Source: Hafnia alvei
GTDB lineage: Bacteria > Pseudomonadota > Gammaproteobacteria > Enterobacterales > Enterobacteriaceae
Direction: 5' to 3'
Assembly: GCF_964063325.1 (NCBI RefSeq)
Contig: NZ_OZ061315.1
Span: forward strand, 3,038,001 to 3,102,000
Length of the DNA stretch: 64,000 nt
Shown here: positions 25,178 through 33,855 of the stretch, piece after piece
Position numbering within the stretch: position 1 is the stretch's first letter
Layout: each line of letters begins with the position of its first letter
The notes under the pieces: generated by a model
What the model saw: the letters and a program-made list of their open reading frames with translations, nothing else
Told to the model about the DNA's origin: nothing
Database searches by the model: none
Translations under genes and position numbers: made by a program

Positions 25178-26443
25178 TCACATCGCTTCAGCGTTGAAGT
25201 ATGCGAGCAAATAAGCTTCAGCCTGAGCGTTCCATACGCCATGAGTTGGCTGTACACGTTTCGCCAATTCCGCAAACAGCGGCTCGGTTTCTCCCCGCTT
25301 GTTAAAATCATCAATGGCGGTTAAAGGCAATGAAATATGGTTATAGATCAGTTTCTTACCACCCGGTATATGCGGCAATTCCAACACGGTCTTAGGAACC
25401 GCATCTAAACCACCGATATGGGTGACCATATAAGAAGGATCCAGCACTCCTGATGATGAGAGGGCTAAGGCCTCAACCATATCGTCGGTAGAGCCACCCG
25501 ATGTGCCAACCACGTGAGTGCCGTTGTAATGCACATCATAAAAATTCAGAGGCACAGTAAAAGCCGAATTGGTTGGCCCTGCAAAAAAGTTCAAGCAACC
25601 ATCTTCAGCCAGCACACGACCCGCCATTTCCACCACCGGCTCAACGGCGGCAAAAACAAATACATCGTCATAGCCACGACCTGAGCTGATATCCATCAGC
25701 CTTGCCTGAGGATCAAGACAATCCGCCACGTTAAGGTAAATAAGTTCGATTCCCTGTTGCAGTGCCAAGGAAGGCGGTAACAATGCTTTTGCTCTCGCCA
25801 ATCGCGCCTCATCAATATCGGTCACGACGATACGCCCCGGTTTTACAGGCCCGTGGATCGCATAATCGATAGCGCCCAACCCCATTGGCCCCGCACAAGC
25901 GAGCAGCGCTAAATTTCCACCGGCGACGATCCCCATCCGGTGCTCATAAACATAGGGTGTGGTATGAAAATTAGCGTGAAATGCACCAATAATGCAGCAC
26001 ATCGGTTCAGCCAGCGATGCCACGGCAAAATAATCACCGGAATAAGGCAGAACGCACCCGAGATCGATGGCAACTTTTGGAATAATCATATAGGTTGCAT
26101 TGCCGCCGAAGTATTCGTAGCTATAGCCAGCGGAATATCCACTCGGCAGCCCCATAGCTGGTTGCAAAACAAATTTATCCCCAATTTGATATTTTCCATT
26201 TAAATTATCGCCTACCTCAACAATAATCCCTGCACATTCATGCCCCGTAATGGCTGGATGTTGTTCTATATCATTAGGTACGCGTTTATGCTCACTCCCT
26301 AACAATGCGGCTTTATACGTTGATAAACAAACGCTATCCGAAATAACTTTAACTAACAGTTCGTCTGGGCTTATTTTAGGAAGGGTAAATTCCCGAATTC
26401 TGACATCATTTTTGCCATAAATAGCGGCAGCCTTGGTATCCAT
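25178..26443 (-). CDS. yggP: Zinc-type alcohol/polyol dehydrogenase YggP
   Basis: This 421-residue medium-chain dehydrogenase closely resembles E. coli YggP: SVCLSTYKAALLGSEHKR, GHECAGIIVEVG (zinc-site glutamate and histidine), GGNATYMIIPK, and a Rossmann region LLACAGPMGLGAID. It is likely to oxidise the phosphorylated polyol delivered by CmtAB, but the substrate is not proven. It lies 32 bases after cmtA and its stop precedes the yggF start by 11 bases. Confidence 0.88.
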   Translation of the reverse strand: MDTKAAAIYGKNDVRIREFTLPKISPDELLVKVISDSVCLSTYKAALLGSEHKRVPNDIEQHPAITGHECAGIIVEVGDNLNGKYQIGDKFVLQPAMGLPSGYSAGYSYEYFGGNATYMIIPKVAIDLGCVLPYSGDYFAVASLAEPMCCIIGAFHANFHTTPYVYEHRMGIVAGGNLALLACAGPMGLGAIDYAIHGPVKPGRIVVTDIDEARLARAKALLPPSLALQQGIELIYLNVADCLDPQARLMDISSGRGYDDVFVFAAVEPVVEMAGRVLAEDGCLNFFAGPTNSAFTVPLNFYDVHYNGTHVVGTSGGSTDDMVEALALSSSGVLDPSYMVTHIGGLDAVPKTVLELPHIPGGKKLIYNHISLPLTAIDDFNKRGETEPLFAELAKRVQPTHGVWNAQAEAYLLAYFNAEAM

Positions 26444-26475
26444 AATTAATCTCCAGCGGTGTGCTTTAGTCGTTT

Positions 26476-27906
26476 TTATTCTGGTTGTAATAAAGGCGAA
26501 ATATCGCGTTTCGAATGAGTCAAATCATCCAGTAACCGATCAAGCTTAACGTCACCTAAATAGTTTTTAATCACCAACAGTGGCTGTTTCACGATCATTT
26601 TTGCACGATCTTCAAGGCTGCTATGTACCACCACCAAATCAGCATCTGGCGGAACATTTTCTATCGAGAAATGTTTAACAATAATATCCAGTCCTGCTTT
26701 TTCAATTCGCTTACGGAAGGTCGTTGCCCCCATGGCACTTGAGCCCATTCCCGCATCGCAAGCAAATGCAATAAAATGAATAGTATTATCGGCAGCTGGC
26801 GCTGATACATGCTCGCCTGCTTTACCCTCTTGCTTCATTTGTTGCAATACCTGCTGCGAAACGGTGAAGTCTTCATCTTCTTCAACCTTGCGCTCTAGTT
26901 TTAAGATCAGTGAAGCAATTAAAAATGAAGCGACGGTTCCAGCTAATACCCCGGCACAGGTAGCCATAAACCCACCGCGTGGAGTCAAAGCAAGATACGC
27001 AAAGATTGACCCCGGACTAGGCCCCGCAACCAAACCCGCATTCATTAAATCAAAAACAAAAATCCCACACATTCCTCCACCAATCATGGCCAAAATCATC
27101 AATGGTTTCATTAAGACATAGGGAAAATAGAGTTCATGAATTCCGCCGAGAAAATGAATAATCATAGCGCCAGGCGCAGAACGTTTACTCATCCCTTTGC
27201 CAAATAGTGCAAACGCCAACAACATGCCTAAACCGGGACCGGGATTAGATGCCACCATAAAATAAATAGATTTACCGGTTTTCGCGGTATCTTGCATACC
27301 AAGCGGATAATACACGCCCTGGTCGATAGCATTATTAAGGAAGAGTACCTTAGCTGGCTCATTAATTACCGACAGTAAAGGTAAAAAACCGGTTGATACC
27401 AAGGCTTCAATCCCAGACTTAACCACGTTGTTGGCGTACATTACCGCTGGGCCAATAATCTCATACGCCAGCAGTGCGAGGATCATCCCCAAGATCCCCA
27501 GTGAGAAGTTATTCACTACCATCTCAAATCCAGCGGGGATCCTTCCTTCAATGCGTTTATCAAATTCACGAATAATCCAGCCACCCAACGGGCCTAATAC
27601 CATTGCGCCAATAAACATTGGGATACTCGCGCCAATAATAACCCCCATGGTACCGATGGCACCCATAACGCCACCACGTTTGCCACCGATCAATTGCCCA
27701 CCGGTATAGCCAATAAGTAATGGCAATAAATAGGTGATCATCGGGTCAACCATTGCACCAAAATGCACATTGGGCACCCATCCTGTTGGAATAAATAGCG
27801 CAGTAATAAATCCCCAGGCAATAAAAGCACCAATATTGGGGATTACCATTGCAGTTAAAAACCCACCAAAGTATTGCACTCTGGCGCGCAGAGATCTTTC
27901 AGTCAT
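26476..27906 (-). CDS. cmtA: Mannitol-like PTS permease, EIICB component CmtA
   Basis: The 476-residue inner-membrane protein transports and phosphorylates a hexitol. The EIIC domain (about 1-340) has multiple membrane segments and the family motif GGIHELYFPYVLMKP; the EIIB domain (about 375-476) has the phosphorylation cysteine in FACDAGMGSSAMG. It lacks a fused EIIA, which is supplied by CmtB. The arrangement equals the E. coli cryptic mannitol PTS. AGGAATG precedes the ATG. Confidence 0.92.
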   Translation of the reverse strand: MTERSLRARVQYFGGFLTAMVIPNIGAFIAWGFITALFIPTGWVPNVHFGAMVDPMITYLLPLLIGYTGGQLIGGKRGGVMGAIGTMGVIIGASIPMFIGAMVLGPLGGWIIREFDKRIEGRIPAGFEMVVNNFSLGILGMILALLAYEIIGPAVMYANNVVKSGIEALVSTGFLPLLSVINEPAKVLFLNNAIDQGVYYPLGMQDTAKTGKSIYFMVASNPGPGLGMLLAFALFGKGMSKRSAPGAMIIHFLGGIHELYFPYVLMKPLMILAMIGGGMCGIFVFDLMNAGLVAGPSPGSIFAYLALTPRGGFMATCAGVLAGTVASFLIASLILKLERKVEEDEDFTVSQQVLQQMKQEGKAGEHVSAPAADNTIHFIAFACDAGMGSSAMGATTFRKRIEKAGLDIIVKHFSIENVPPDADLVVVHSSLEDRAKMIVKQPLLVIKNYLGDVKLDRLLDDLTHSKRDISPLLQPE

Positions 27907-27997
27907 TAGACATTCCTTAGCTAGGTTATTTATATACTACGATTTAAAAAATATTTTTACACATCAATTATATTTCAACTTTAATTATGATGAAAAA

Positions 27998-28444
27998 TTA
28001 ATATCTTTTTATTATTTCCTGTAATGCCAATGCATCGCACGCATTGTTTATTTCATTGATAACCTCACCATCGCTTAATATTTCGCATAATGCCTGGATA
28101 GCATATATATGCGAGTCTGCATCTTTAGCGGCCAAACAAATTAATATAGTGACCTTTTCTGTCCCTGTGCCAAAATCTACGCCACCTCTCACTAAAACCA
28201 TCGAAAGTGCCGTATCAATAACGCCCTCTTCTGGTCTTGCATGAGGCATTGCCACGCCGGCGCCTAATACATAATAGGGACCTAATTCTTGAGTGGCCGT
28301 TTTAATCGCCGTGCAGTATCTAGCTTCAATCCTATGGCTTGCCGTTAAGGGAGCGGTAACGATATCAATGGCATGACGCCAATCATCAACAGAATCAACA
28401 ACGTGAAACGCATTCTCAGGAAAAAAAGAAATAAGACCAGACAT
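27998..28444 (-). CDS. cmtB: Mannitol-like PTS EIIA component CmtB
   Basis: This 148-residue EIIA of the mannitol/fructose family has the phosphorylated histidine in GAGVAMPHARPEEGV. It transfers phosphate from HPr to CmtA. It is the first gene of the operon; 91 bases separate it from cmtA. Confidence 0.92.
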   Translation of the reverse strand: MSGLISFFPENAFHVVDSVDDWRHAIDIVTAPLTASHRIEARYCTAIKTATQELGPYYVLGAGVAMPHARPEEGVIDTALSMVLVRGGVDFGTGTEKVTILICLAAKDADSHIYAIQALCEILSDGEVINEINNACDALALQEIIKRY

Positions 28445-28685
28445 ACTTCCCCCTCAATATTAATCACAAATATCTGATGGGAAGAAATTACGCTAAATAT
28501 AAAATGGGAAAAAGAGAATGAAAAATTAGATCTAGCTCTCAGTAAATAGATAATTTGCCGGTATTTTGTTATGACACTCTCAAATACTATGGTAAGAAAA
28601 TTACAGTTAGATTATAAAATAACAAATCAATATACCTTTTGTGAACCAAGTTCCAATTATAAAATCGAGTAACAATGTTTAATTT

Positions 28686-28701
28686 AGTGATGAGTTTCAC
28701 A
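28686..28701. promoter_or_regulatory. Candidate CRP site upstream of cmtB
   Basis: Read on the minus strand, TGTGA-AACTCA-TCACT matches the CRP consensus TGTGA-N6-TCACA at nine of ten positions. It lies about 240 bp before the cmtB start in the 363-bp menF-cmtB gap, which otherwise is AT-rich with no gene. Catabolite control of a PTS operon is expected, but the distance is long. Confidence 0.45.
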
Positions 28702-28751
28702 CTTATACTATTGCATAAGAAATAACATGGGAAAGATATCATCATAAAAAT

Positions 28752-28785
28752 AAAAAAGGCCAAAAATTGACGTCAATCTTTAGCC
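28752..28785 (-). terminator. menF terminator
   Basis: A 14-bp stem centred on GACGTC (28758-28785, with two G-U pairs) is followed on the minus strand by TTTTTT. It lies 23 bases beyond the menF stop and separates menF from the cmt operon. Confidence 0.8.
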
Positions 28786-28807
28786 TTCAATATAATTTGT
28801 TGCTTAA

Positions 28808-30133
28808 TTACAGCGAAATATCGCTTTCCAGCAGCGTTCTCAAACCCGCTGCTTTGTTTTCAATCTCTAACCACTCTTGCTCGGGATCTGAACCCGCCAC
28901 GATGCCCGCTCCGGCATAAAGATGAATATAATCATGTTCAATTAACGCCGATCGCAATGCCACGGCAAACTCAGCCTGATCCTGTGCCAAATAGCCTGCC
29001 GAGCCCGCATACCAGCCACGGTCAAAAGGCTCATCCTGCATGATAAATTGGCGCGCGGGTTCACGCGGTAATCCTGCCACCGCTGCGGTCGGCTGCAAAC
29101 GGCGTAGGCAATCAGCATCGTTAGACTGCATCAGCGTGGCATGGATTGGCCGACGCAAATGCTGGACCTTACGCAAACGGATGACTTCAGCAGGCATCAC
29201 ATCGAGAGCTTGCGCCCCGCCCTGCAAACGCTGACAAATATCATCCACCACCAATAAGTTTTCATGCTGGTTTTTTCGATCTGACATCAGCCACTGCGCA
29301 TTTTCTTGCGCTTGCGCATCACTATTGCCGCTGGCAACGGTGCCGGCCAAAGCTTCTGTTTCCAGCGATAGGCTTTGGCGACGATATAATCTTTCCGGCG
29401 ATGAACCTAAAAACGCCCGCTCTGGCGCTAACGCCAGCATGAAATGATAGCAACGGTGGTTCACGGCGCGGCTTGCCGCTAAAAATTGTGCGGCACGCAG
29501 CGGTAGCGAAAGTTTTAACGTGGTACGACGTGCCAGCACCACTTTTTCAAATGCTTTGCGCTCAATTTCAGCCAGCGCATTATTGAGTAAATCACACCAA
29601 GCATCATGATCGGGCTGATGATGCGCGGCGAGAACGTCAGTGTGTAAGGTTGGCAATGGCTGAATAGCGCACAGCGCCGCTAAATCACGCAGCGCGAGTT
29701 CCAGATCTTGATCCAGCGATGATTCACCGTACAGGTACACCACCAGCTCAGCCTTACCGGCATGACGCATCAGCGCAATGCGCGGCAAAAACAGCAGGCT
29801 GTTAATCGTGCCGTAACCATCCCACTCCACCTGACCGAACGCGTTTAGCCCCCAAATGCGGAGCTCAGGACAGCCATTTTCTTGAACAAATTTCTGCGCC
29901 TGCTCGGCGTCGGTAAACGTGCGCACCGCACCACACACCGCGGCTTCTTCTGCGCCATCGCGGTGTCGCCAGTAAAATTGTGGAAACAGCGGCTGCGACG
30001 CCAACCACTCCAACATTTGTGTTCCATCTTTCAAACTGCAAGGCAGCGCAATACGTACCAGCCCCGATTGCTCGGCAGCGGCTTGGCGTAACAAAGGAAT
30101 GATGCGTTCTACCAGGACGGAAAGATGAACCAC
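28808..30133 (-). CDS. menF: Isochorismate synthase MenF
   Basis: MenF isomerises chorismate to isochorismate for menaquinone. The 441-residue protein has the catalytic KVVLARR region, FLGSSPERL, the magnesium-site EALAGTV and the C-terminal GAGIVAGSDPEQEWLEIENKA. I place the start at a GTG (30133) preceded by GAGG, giving a length close to E. coli MenF; the open frame extends 42 codons upstream with a hydrophobic, non-family-like sequence. It is separated from menD by the cmt operon. Confidence 0.92.
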   Translation of the reverse strand: MVHLSVLVERIIPLLRQAAAEQSGLVRIALPCSLKDGTQMLEWLASQPLFPQFYWRHRDGAEEAAVCGAVRTFTDAEQAQKFVQENGCPELRIWGLNAFGQVEWDGYGTINSLLFLPRIALMRHAGKAELVVYLYGESSLDQDLELALRDLAALCAIQPLPTLHTDVLAAHHQPDHDAWCDLLNNALAEIERKAFEKVVLARRTTLKLSLPLRAAQFLAASRAVNHRCYHFMLALAPERAFLGSSPERLYRRQSLSLETEALAGTVASGNSDAQAQENAQWLMSDRKNQHENLLVVDDICQRLQGGAQALDVMPAEVIRLRKVQHLRRPIHATLMQSNDADCLRRLQPTAAVAGLPREPARQFIMQDEPFDRGWYAGSAGYLAQDQAEFAVALRSALIEHDYIHLYAGAGIVAGSDPEQEWLEIENKAAGLRTLLESDISL

Positions 30134-30280
30134 GACAACCTCGGGCGGCTTAAGAAGAAGTGTGGAATTATACGGTGGATTAATAAGAAGGAAAGCAACC
30201 AGAAGAGTTATCGGCGCAGCCAGCGAGTAAATGGTGAAAAACCCGCCAGCTGTTAACATTTGAAGGGAAAAAAGCGCGGA

Positions 30281-30793
30281 TTAATGAACTTCTGGGCTTG
30301 CCGGCTCTGTCTGTGTTTCCACTTTTTGCCGATCTGCCTGACGTTGCTTACGTGCCGCCAGCCACAATCCGCTGTTTTTCATCGCGTAGCCAAAGACTAA
30401 GCCGACTAACAGCGAAGGAACCACCATCTTCCAATCGCCGTTTGCAGCGAAGGTTGCGCACGCGCCGATAAAGGTACCGGGTACGAACGCTAGCCAGCGT
30501 TGCTGCGCCTGAATACACATCAGAAAAGCCACGATCCCGGTCAGTACGTAGCCTAGGATCGTCCACTCTGGTCGTAGAGCCCCACCATAAATGATCACTT
30601 CGGCCCAGAATACACCGCTGAGCAGCGTGCACAGGCTGATGCCAAAACCTTTCAAGCCGCCCTGCGGACAGGCGAAATAGGCAGTACAACCGAGAAAACC
30701 CGCCCAGCTTAGCAGGCCAAGGCTCACGGCAACCCAGCCCCAAATGCCAGAAAGGATGCCGGTGGTGATGGCAATAGCAACCAAAACATTCAT
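30281..30793 (-). CDS. ycdZ: DUF1097 inner-membrane protein YcdZ
   Basis: The 170-residue membrane protein resembles E. coli YcdZ nearly throughout its first 150 residues (GILSGIWGWVAVSLGLLSWA; ACPQGGLKGFGIS; FGYAMKNSGLWLAAR) and contains about five hydrophobic segments. The C-terminal 20 residues are charged and less conserved. Function is unknown. It is divergent from the dipeptidase gene, with a symmetrical CRP-like site between. Confidence 0.88.
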   Translation of the reverse strand: MNVLVAIAITTGILSGIWGWVAVSLGLLSWAGFLGCTAYFACPQGGLKGFGISLCTLLSGVFWAEVIIYGGALRPEWTILGYVLTGIVAFLMCIQAQQRWLAFVPGTFIGACATFAANGDWKMVVPSLLVGLVFGYAMKNSGLWLAARKQRQADRQKVETQTEPASPEVH

Positions 30794-30900
30794 GATGGAA
30801 ATCTCACGTATTCAAAAAAAGTAGTTTAACGATGGGAACAGGATATTCGTTGACTAGCATCACAAATACAAAGTGACGTGTTTGTATGATTACATTTTAT

Positions 30901-30916
30901 TGTGATTTTAATCACA
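30901..30916. promoter_or_regulatory. Perfect CRP-type palindrome between ycdZ and the dipeptidase gene
   Basis: TGTGATTTTAATCACA fits TGTGA-N6-TCACA at all ten fixed positions; its core GATTTTAATC also resembles an FNR site. It lies 107 bp before ycdZ and 191 bp before the dipeptidase gene in the 314-bp divergent gap, so it could serve either. No other clear motif was seen in the gap. Confidence 0.7.
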
Positions 30917-31107
30917 AATAAAGCTGTTTTTTTCGCCACCTTACGGCGTGGAACCTCACGATAATGGACACTTTACCGGCCAATATGGCCATAAAAGCAG
31001 ACAGCTATCATCCGATATAATCACGCCCTTTCATTGTCATATCAAAATCAGAGGCATAGGTTAAAAGCCTAAAAAATTTCTCTCACGCATGACGAAAGGC
31101 TATTCCA

Positions 31108-32574
31108 ATGAAAAAACGCATTCTCTCCGCCGTCATTCCAGCCCTGCTCGTTCCGCCCGCGATGGCATGTACCACCATTTTGGTCGGCAATGAAGCCTCA
31201 AGCGACGGCTCTTTTATCGTCGCGCGCAATGAAGACTATTCCGCCAATAACCCGAAACACTTCCTGATTCATCCTCGGGTTGAACACCAAAAAGGGGAAT
31301 TCAAGTCCCACGCCAACGACTTTACCTATCCATTGCCGGAAACCTCGCTGCGCTATAGCGCAATATCAGATTTTGATACCAACGATTTATCTATGGGCGA
31401 AGTCGGTTTTAACGAGGCGGGCGTTGGGATGACCGCCACGGAAACCATCTATAACGGTCAGCAGGTGCTTAAGTTTGATCCCTACGTTGAGAAAACCGGC
31501 ATTACCGAAGACGCTATCGAAAACGTGATCCTGCCGAGGATCCATAGCGCTCGTGAAGGAGCAGAACTGCTGGGCAAAATCATTGAAGAAAAAGGCGCAG
31601 GCGAAGGGTTTGGCGTAGCTTTTGTCGACGAACATGAAGTTTGGTATTTAGAAACCGGCAGCGGTCACCAGTGGATGGCCGCCAAATTGCCGCGCGACCA
31701 ATACTTTGTTTCAGCTAATCAGGGGCGCTTAAGAAGCTATAACCCTGAAGATAAAGCCAACTATCTGGGGTCGAAAACGCTGATAAGCTTTGCCGAACAG
31801 CACGATTTATACAATCTCAAAGACGGCGAGTTTGACTTCCATAAGGCCTATTCACAAGACGTTGAAAACGATATCACCTACAACTATCCGCGTGTTTGGA
31901 CAGTGCAGCACATGTTCAATCCAGAGCTGAAAACCACCATCACCGATGGCACCGCGTTCCCGGTATTTTTGAAACCCGCGCATAAAATTTCCGTTGCCGA
32001 TGTTCAAGCCGCGCTGCGTAACCACTATCAGGGAACCGCACACGATCCGTATGCCAACAACAATCCCAAAGAGGCTTATCGCCCTATTTCCGTATTTCGA
32101 ACCCAAGAGTCTCACGTGCTTCAGGTGCGTCCAAAACTTCCTAAAGCGATTGGTGAAGTGGCCTATGTTGCCATCGGAATGCCGTCGCTCAGCGTGTATG
32201 TTCCTTACTACCAAGGGATGGAACATTATCTTGCTGGCTATGACAAAGGCACCGACAAATTCAGCGATGATTCGGTGAGCTGGAAATATCGCCAGCTGCA
32301 AACGCTCGTGATGCAAAACTACAACGCCTATGCGCCTGAAGTGGAAAAGGCCTATGCCCAATTTGAGAAAAATACCGCGGTTCAGCAAACGGCGATGGAA
32401 AAAGAGTATCTGAAACTCTATCAGTCTCAGCCACAGCAGGCGCAAAAGGTTCTGCAAACGTTTGAAGATAAAGTGATGCAGGATGCGCTTAGCCTGACAG
32501 AACAGCTTACCCGCCATGTCATGACGCAAATGACCCACGATACCGATATGAAGTATCACTTCGAAGGCGCATAA
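31108..32574 (+). CDS. Secreted C69-family dipeptidase
   Basis: The 488-residue protein belongs to peptidase family C69 (N-terminal nucleophile hydrolases). A signal-like peptide MKKRILSAVIPALLVPPAMA is followed directly by CTTILVG, so cleavage would expose Cys21 as the catalytic N-terminal nucleophile. ARNEDY, EVGFNEAGVGMTATET and YLETGSGHQWMA are typical blocks. Related enterobacterial PipD-like proteins are implicated in virulence. A periplasmic location is inferred. It appears monocistronic. Confidence 0.88.
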   Translation: MKKRILSAVIPALLVPPAMACTTILVGNEASSDGSFIVARNEDYSANNPKHFLIHPRVEHQKGEFKSHANDFTYPLPETSLRYSAISDFDTNDLSMGEVGFNEAGVGMTATETIYNGQQVLKFDPYVEKTGITEDAIENVILPRIHSAREGAELLGKIIEEKGAGEGFGVAFVDEHEVWYLETGSGHQWMAAKLPRDQYFVSANQGRLRSYNPEDKANYLGSKTLISFAEQHDLYNLKDGEFDFHKAYSQDVENDITYNYPRVWTVQHMFNPELKTTITDGTAFPVFLKPAHKISVADVQAALRNHYQGTAHDPYANNNPKEAYRPISVFRTQESHVLQVRPKLPKAIGEVAYVAIGMPSLSVYVPYYQGMEHYLAGYDKGTDKFSDDSVSWKYRQLQTLVMQNYNAYAPEVEKAYAQFEKNTAVQQTAMEKEYLKLYQSQPQQAQKVLQTFEDKVMQDALSLTEQLTRHVMTQMTHDTDMKYHFEGA

Positions 32575-32598
32575 CAGCCGCGTGAGCAACGAATAGTC

Positions 32599-32641
32599 AT
32601 GGCCGGAGGCTTATCGATGGTTTCCGGCCATGCTTTCGCTT
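32599..32641 (+). terminator. Stem-loop after the dipeptidase gene
   Basis: ATGGCCGGA (32599-32607) pairs perfectly with TCCGGCCAT (32633-32641) 25 bases after the stop codon. Only a broken T-tract (GCTTTCGCTTTC) follows, so efficiency is uncertain. Confidence 0.5.
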
Positions 32642-32870
32642 TCATTCACCGCCTAAACGAATAGCCCTCTTTAATAATTTCCATCATCTCTTGGGGGTAA
32701 GGCGTACGTGGATAACATTTTTATCCCCGGCGTTCGACTGGCGATAAGTAGTGGTAAAAAAAATGCTGAACCCGATAAATTCAGATTCAGCAATGTAATA
32801 ACACGACGACTTTTATCGCGCCTTTATGGCTTTTAATTCCGACTAAAAGCGTTGAGCTTATGATTTAGAC

Positions 32871-33371
32871 TTATGACTTACCAAACAATGCACGTCGAGA
32901 CAGGTTTACACTCGCACTGCTATCCTGCACCGGCAACGACAGCAGCATCTTCAACGTATCCGTCACCAAAGCCTTGCCTTCATCTGCGCTGATATGCGAT
33001 TCAATCGGCGACATCAATGAGCAAGACAGCAGCTGACCGGTTTTAGGCAATTCGCCAACCATAAACGTCATGTCGCCGCGCGGCAGAGAAAGCGCAATCC
33101 GCTCACCGAGTTTGCGCAAAGACCAGACCTGATCCGGCCCCGGCAAAATCACCACGCTCAGCATCCACGGCGTTAATACCGTGCCGAGCCACTGCCCTTC
33201 ATACTGCTGCATCTCAACTACGATCGGCATTTCGGCACGATAGAACGGCAACGTCGCCATCTCGTCCTGCGCAATCTGTTGATATTGCTCTATCAAAAGA
33301 TCGGTTGGATTTTGCTCAAAGCCCCAAAATTCATCAGCGCCGATAGCGGTCAAATCATGTTCAGAAGGCAT
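32871..33371 (-). CDS. hybE: Hydrogenase-2 assembly chaperone HybE
   Basis: HybE is a cytoplasmic chaperone that binds the hydrogenase-2 precursor and proofreads its Tat export. The 166-residue protein has MPIVVEMQQYEGQWLGTVLTPWMLSVVILPG and LPRGDMTFMVGEL, typical of HybE/HupJ. Its start overlaps hybD by 11 bases. It is the last gene of the operon; hybF and hybG, which follow in E. coli, are absent here. Confidence 0.9.
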   Translation of the reverse strand: MPSEHDLTAIGADEFWGFEQNPTDLLIEQYQQIAQDEMATLPFYRAEMPIVVEMQQYEGQWLGTVLTPWMLSVVILPGPDQVWSLRKLGERIALSLPRGDMTFMVGELPKTGQLLSCSLMSPIESHISADEGKALVTDTLKMLLSLPVQDSSASVNLSRRALFGKS

Positions 33372-33855
33372 GCACCGCTCCTTTATGCTCTATTTGGCAT
33401 CCATCGTTACGCAGAAGTTGAACAATGCGATCCATGGCTACAGGGATCGCCGCCTCAATCGCCGGCGTCAGACCAATATGCGGCTCCAGAGACTCTGGCA
33501 CCACGCCCACCAGCGTTAAACGCTGTGGAAACTCATCGGTGAGATGTAACGCAGACAGCACGTCGCACAGCCCTAGCTGGTGCGGTGAAATTTTCCGGCT
33601 AAAAAACGCCGGAACTTCATCGTCACATAGCGTGATGACGCTGCCGGGCGCGCTATCGCTGAGTACCGCATCAGCCACAATCAGATGATCGCGGCTGGCC
33701 ATGTACTCCATGAGCTCCATGCCCGCGGTTCCGCCATCCATCAGCTCAACGCCTTCAGGAAAACGGTAATCGCGTTCTAGGCGCTCAACGATGCGTACGC
33801 CAACCGCCTCATCGCTGAGCAATAGGTTACCAATACCTAAGATCAGCGTATTCAT
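33361..33855 (-). CDS. hybD: Hydrogenase-2 maturation protease HybD
   Basis: HybD removes the C-terminal extension of HybC after nickel insertion. The 164-residue product has ILGIGNLLLSDEAVGVR, with the metal-binding glutamate, LMDGGTAGME with the aspartate, and the histidine in KISPHQLGL. The ATG at 33855 overlaps the hybC stop by one base (TGATG); a GTG one codon earlier is also in frame. The length equals E. coli HybD. Confidence 0.94.
   Translation of the reverse strand: MNTLILGIGNLLLSDEAVGVRIVERLERDYRFPEGVELMDGGTAGMELMEYMASRDHLIVADAVLSDSAPGSVITLCDDEVPAFFSRKISPHQLGLCDVLSALHLTDEFPQRLTLVGVVPESLEPHIGLTPAIEAAIPVAMDRIVQLLRNDGCQIEHKGAVHAF

Noticed and set aside
30134..30259. An N-terminal extension of MenF
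   Set aside because: The 42 extra codons are hydrophobic and unlike MenF; a GTG start with a well-placed GAGG gives the usual length.
31852..32589. A long 245-codon minus-strand ORF
   Set aside because: It is the antisense of the clearly conserved C69 dipeptidase and shows no family motif of its own.
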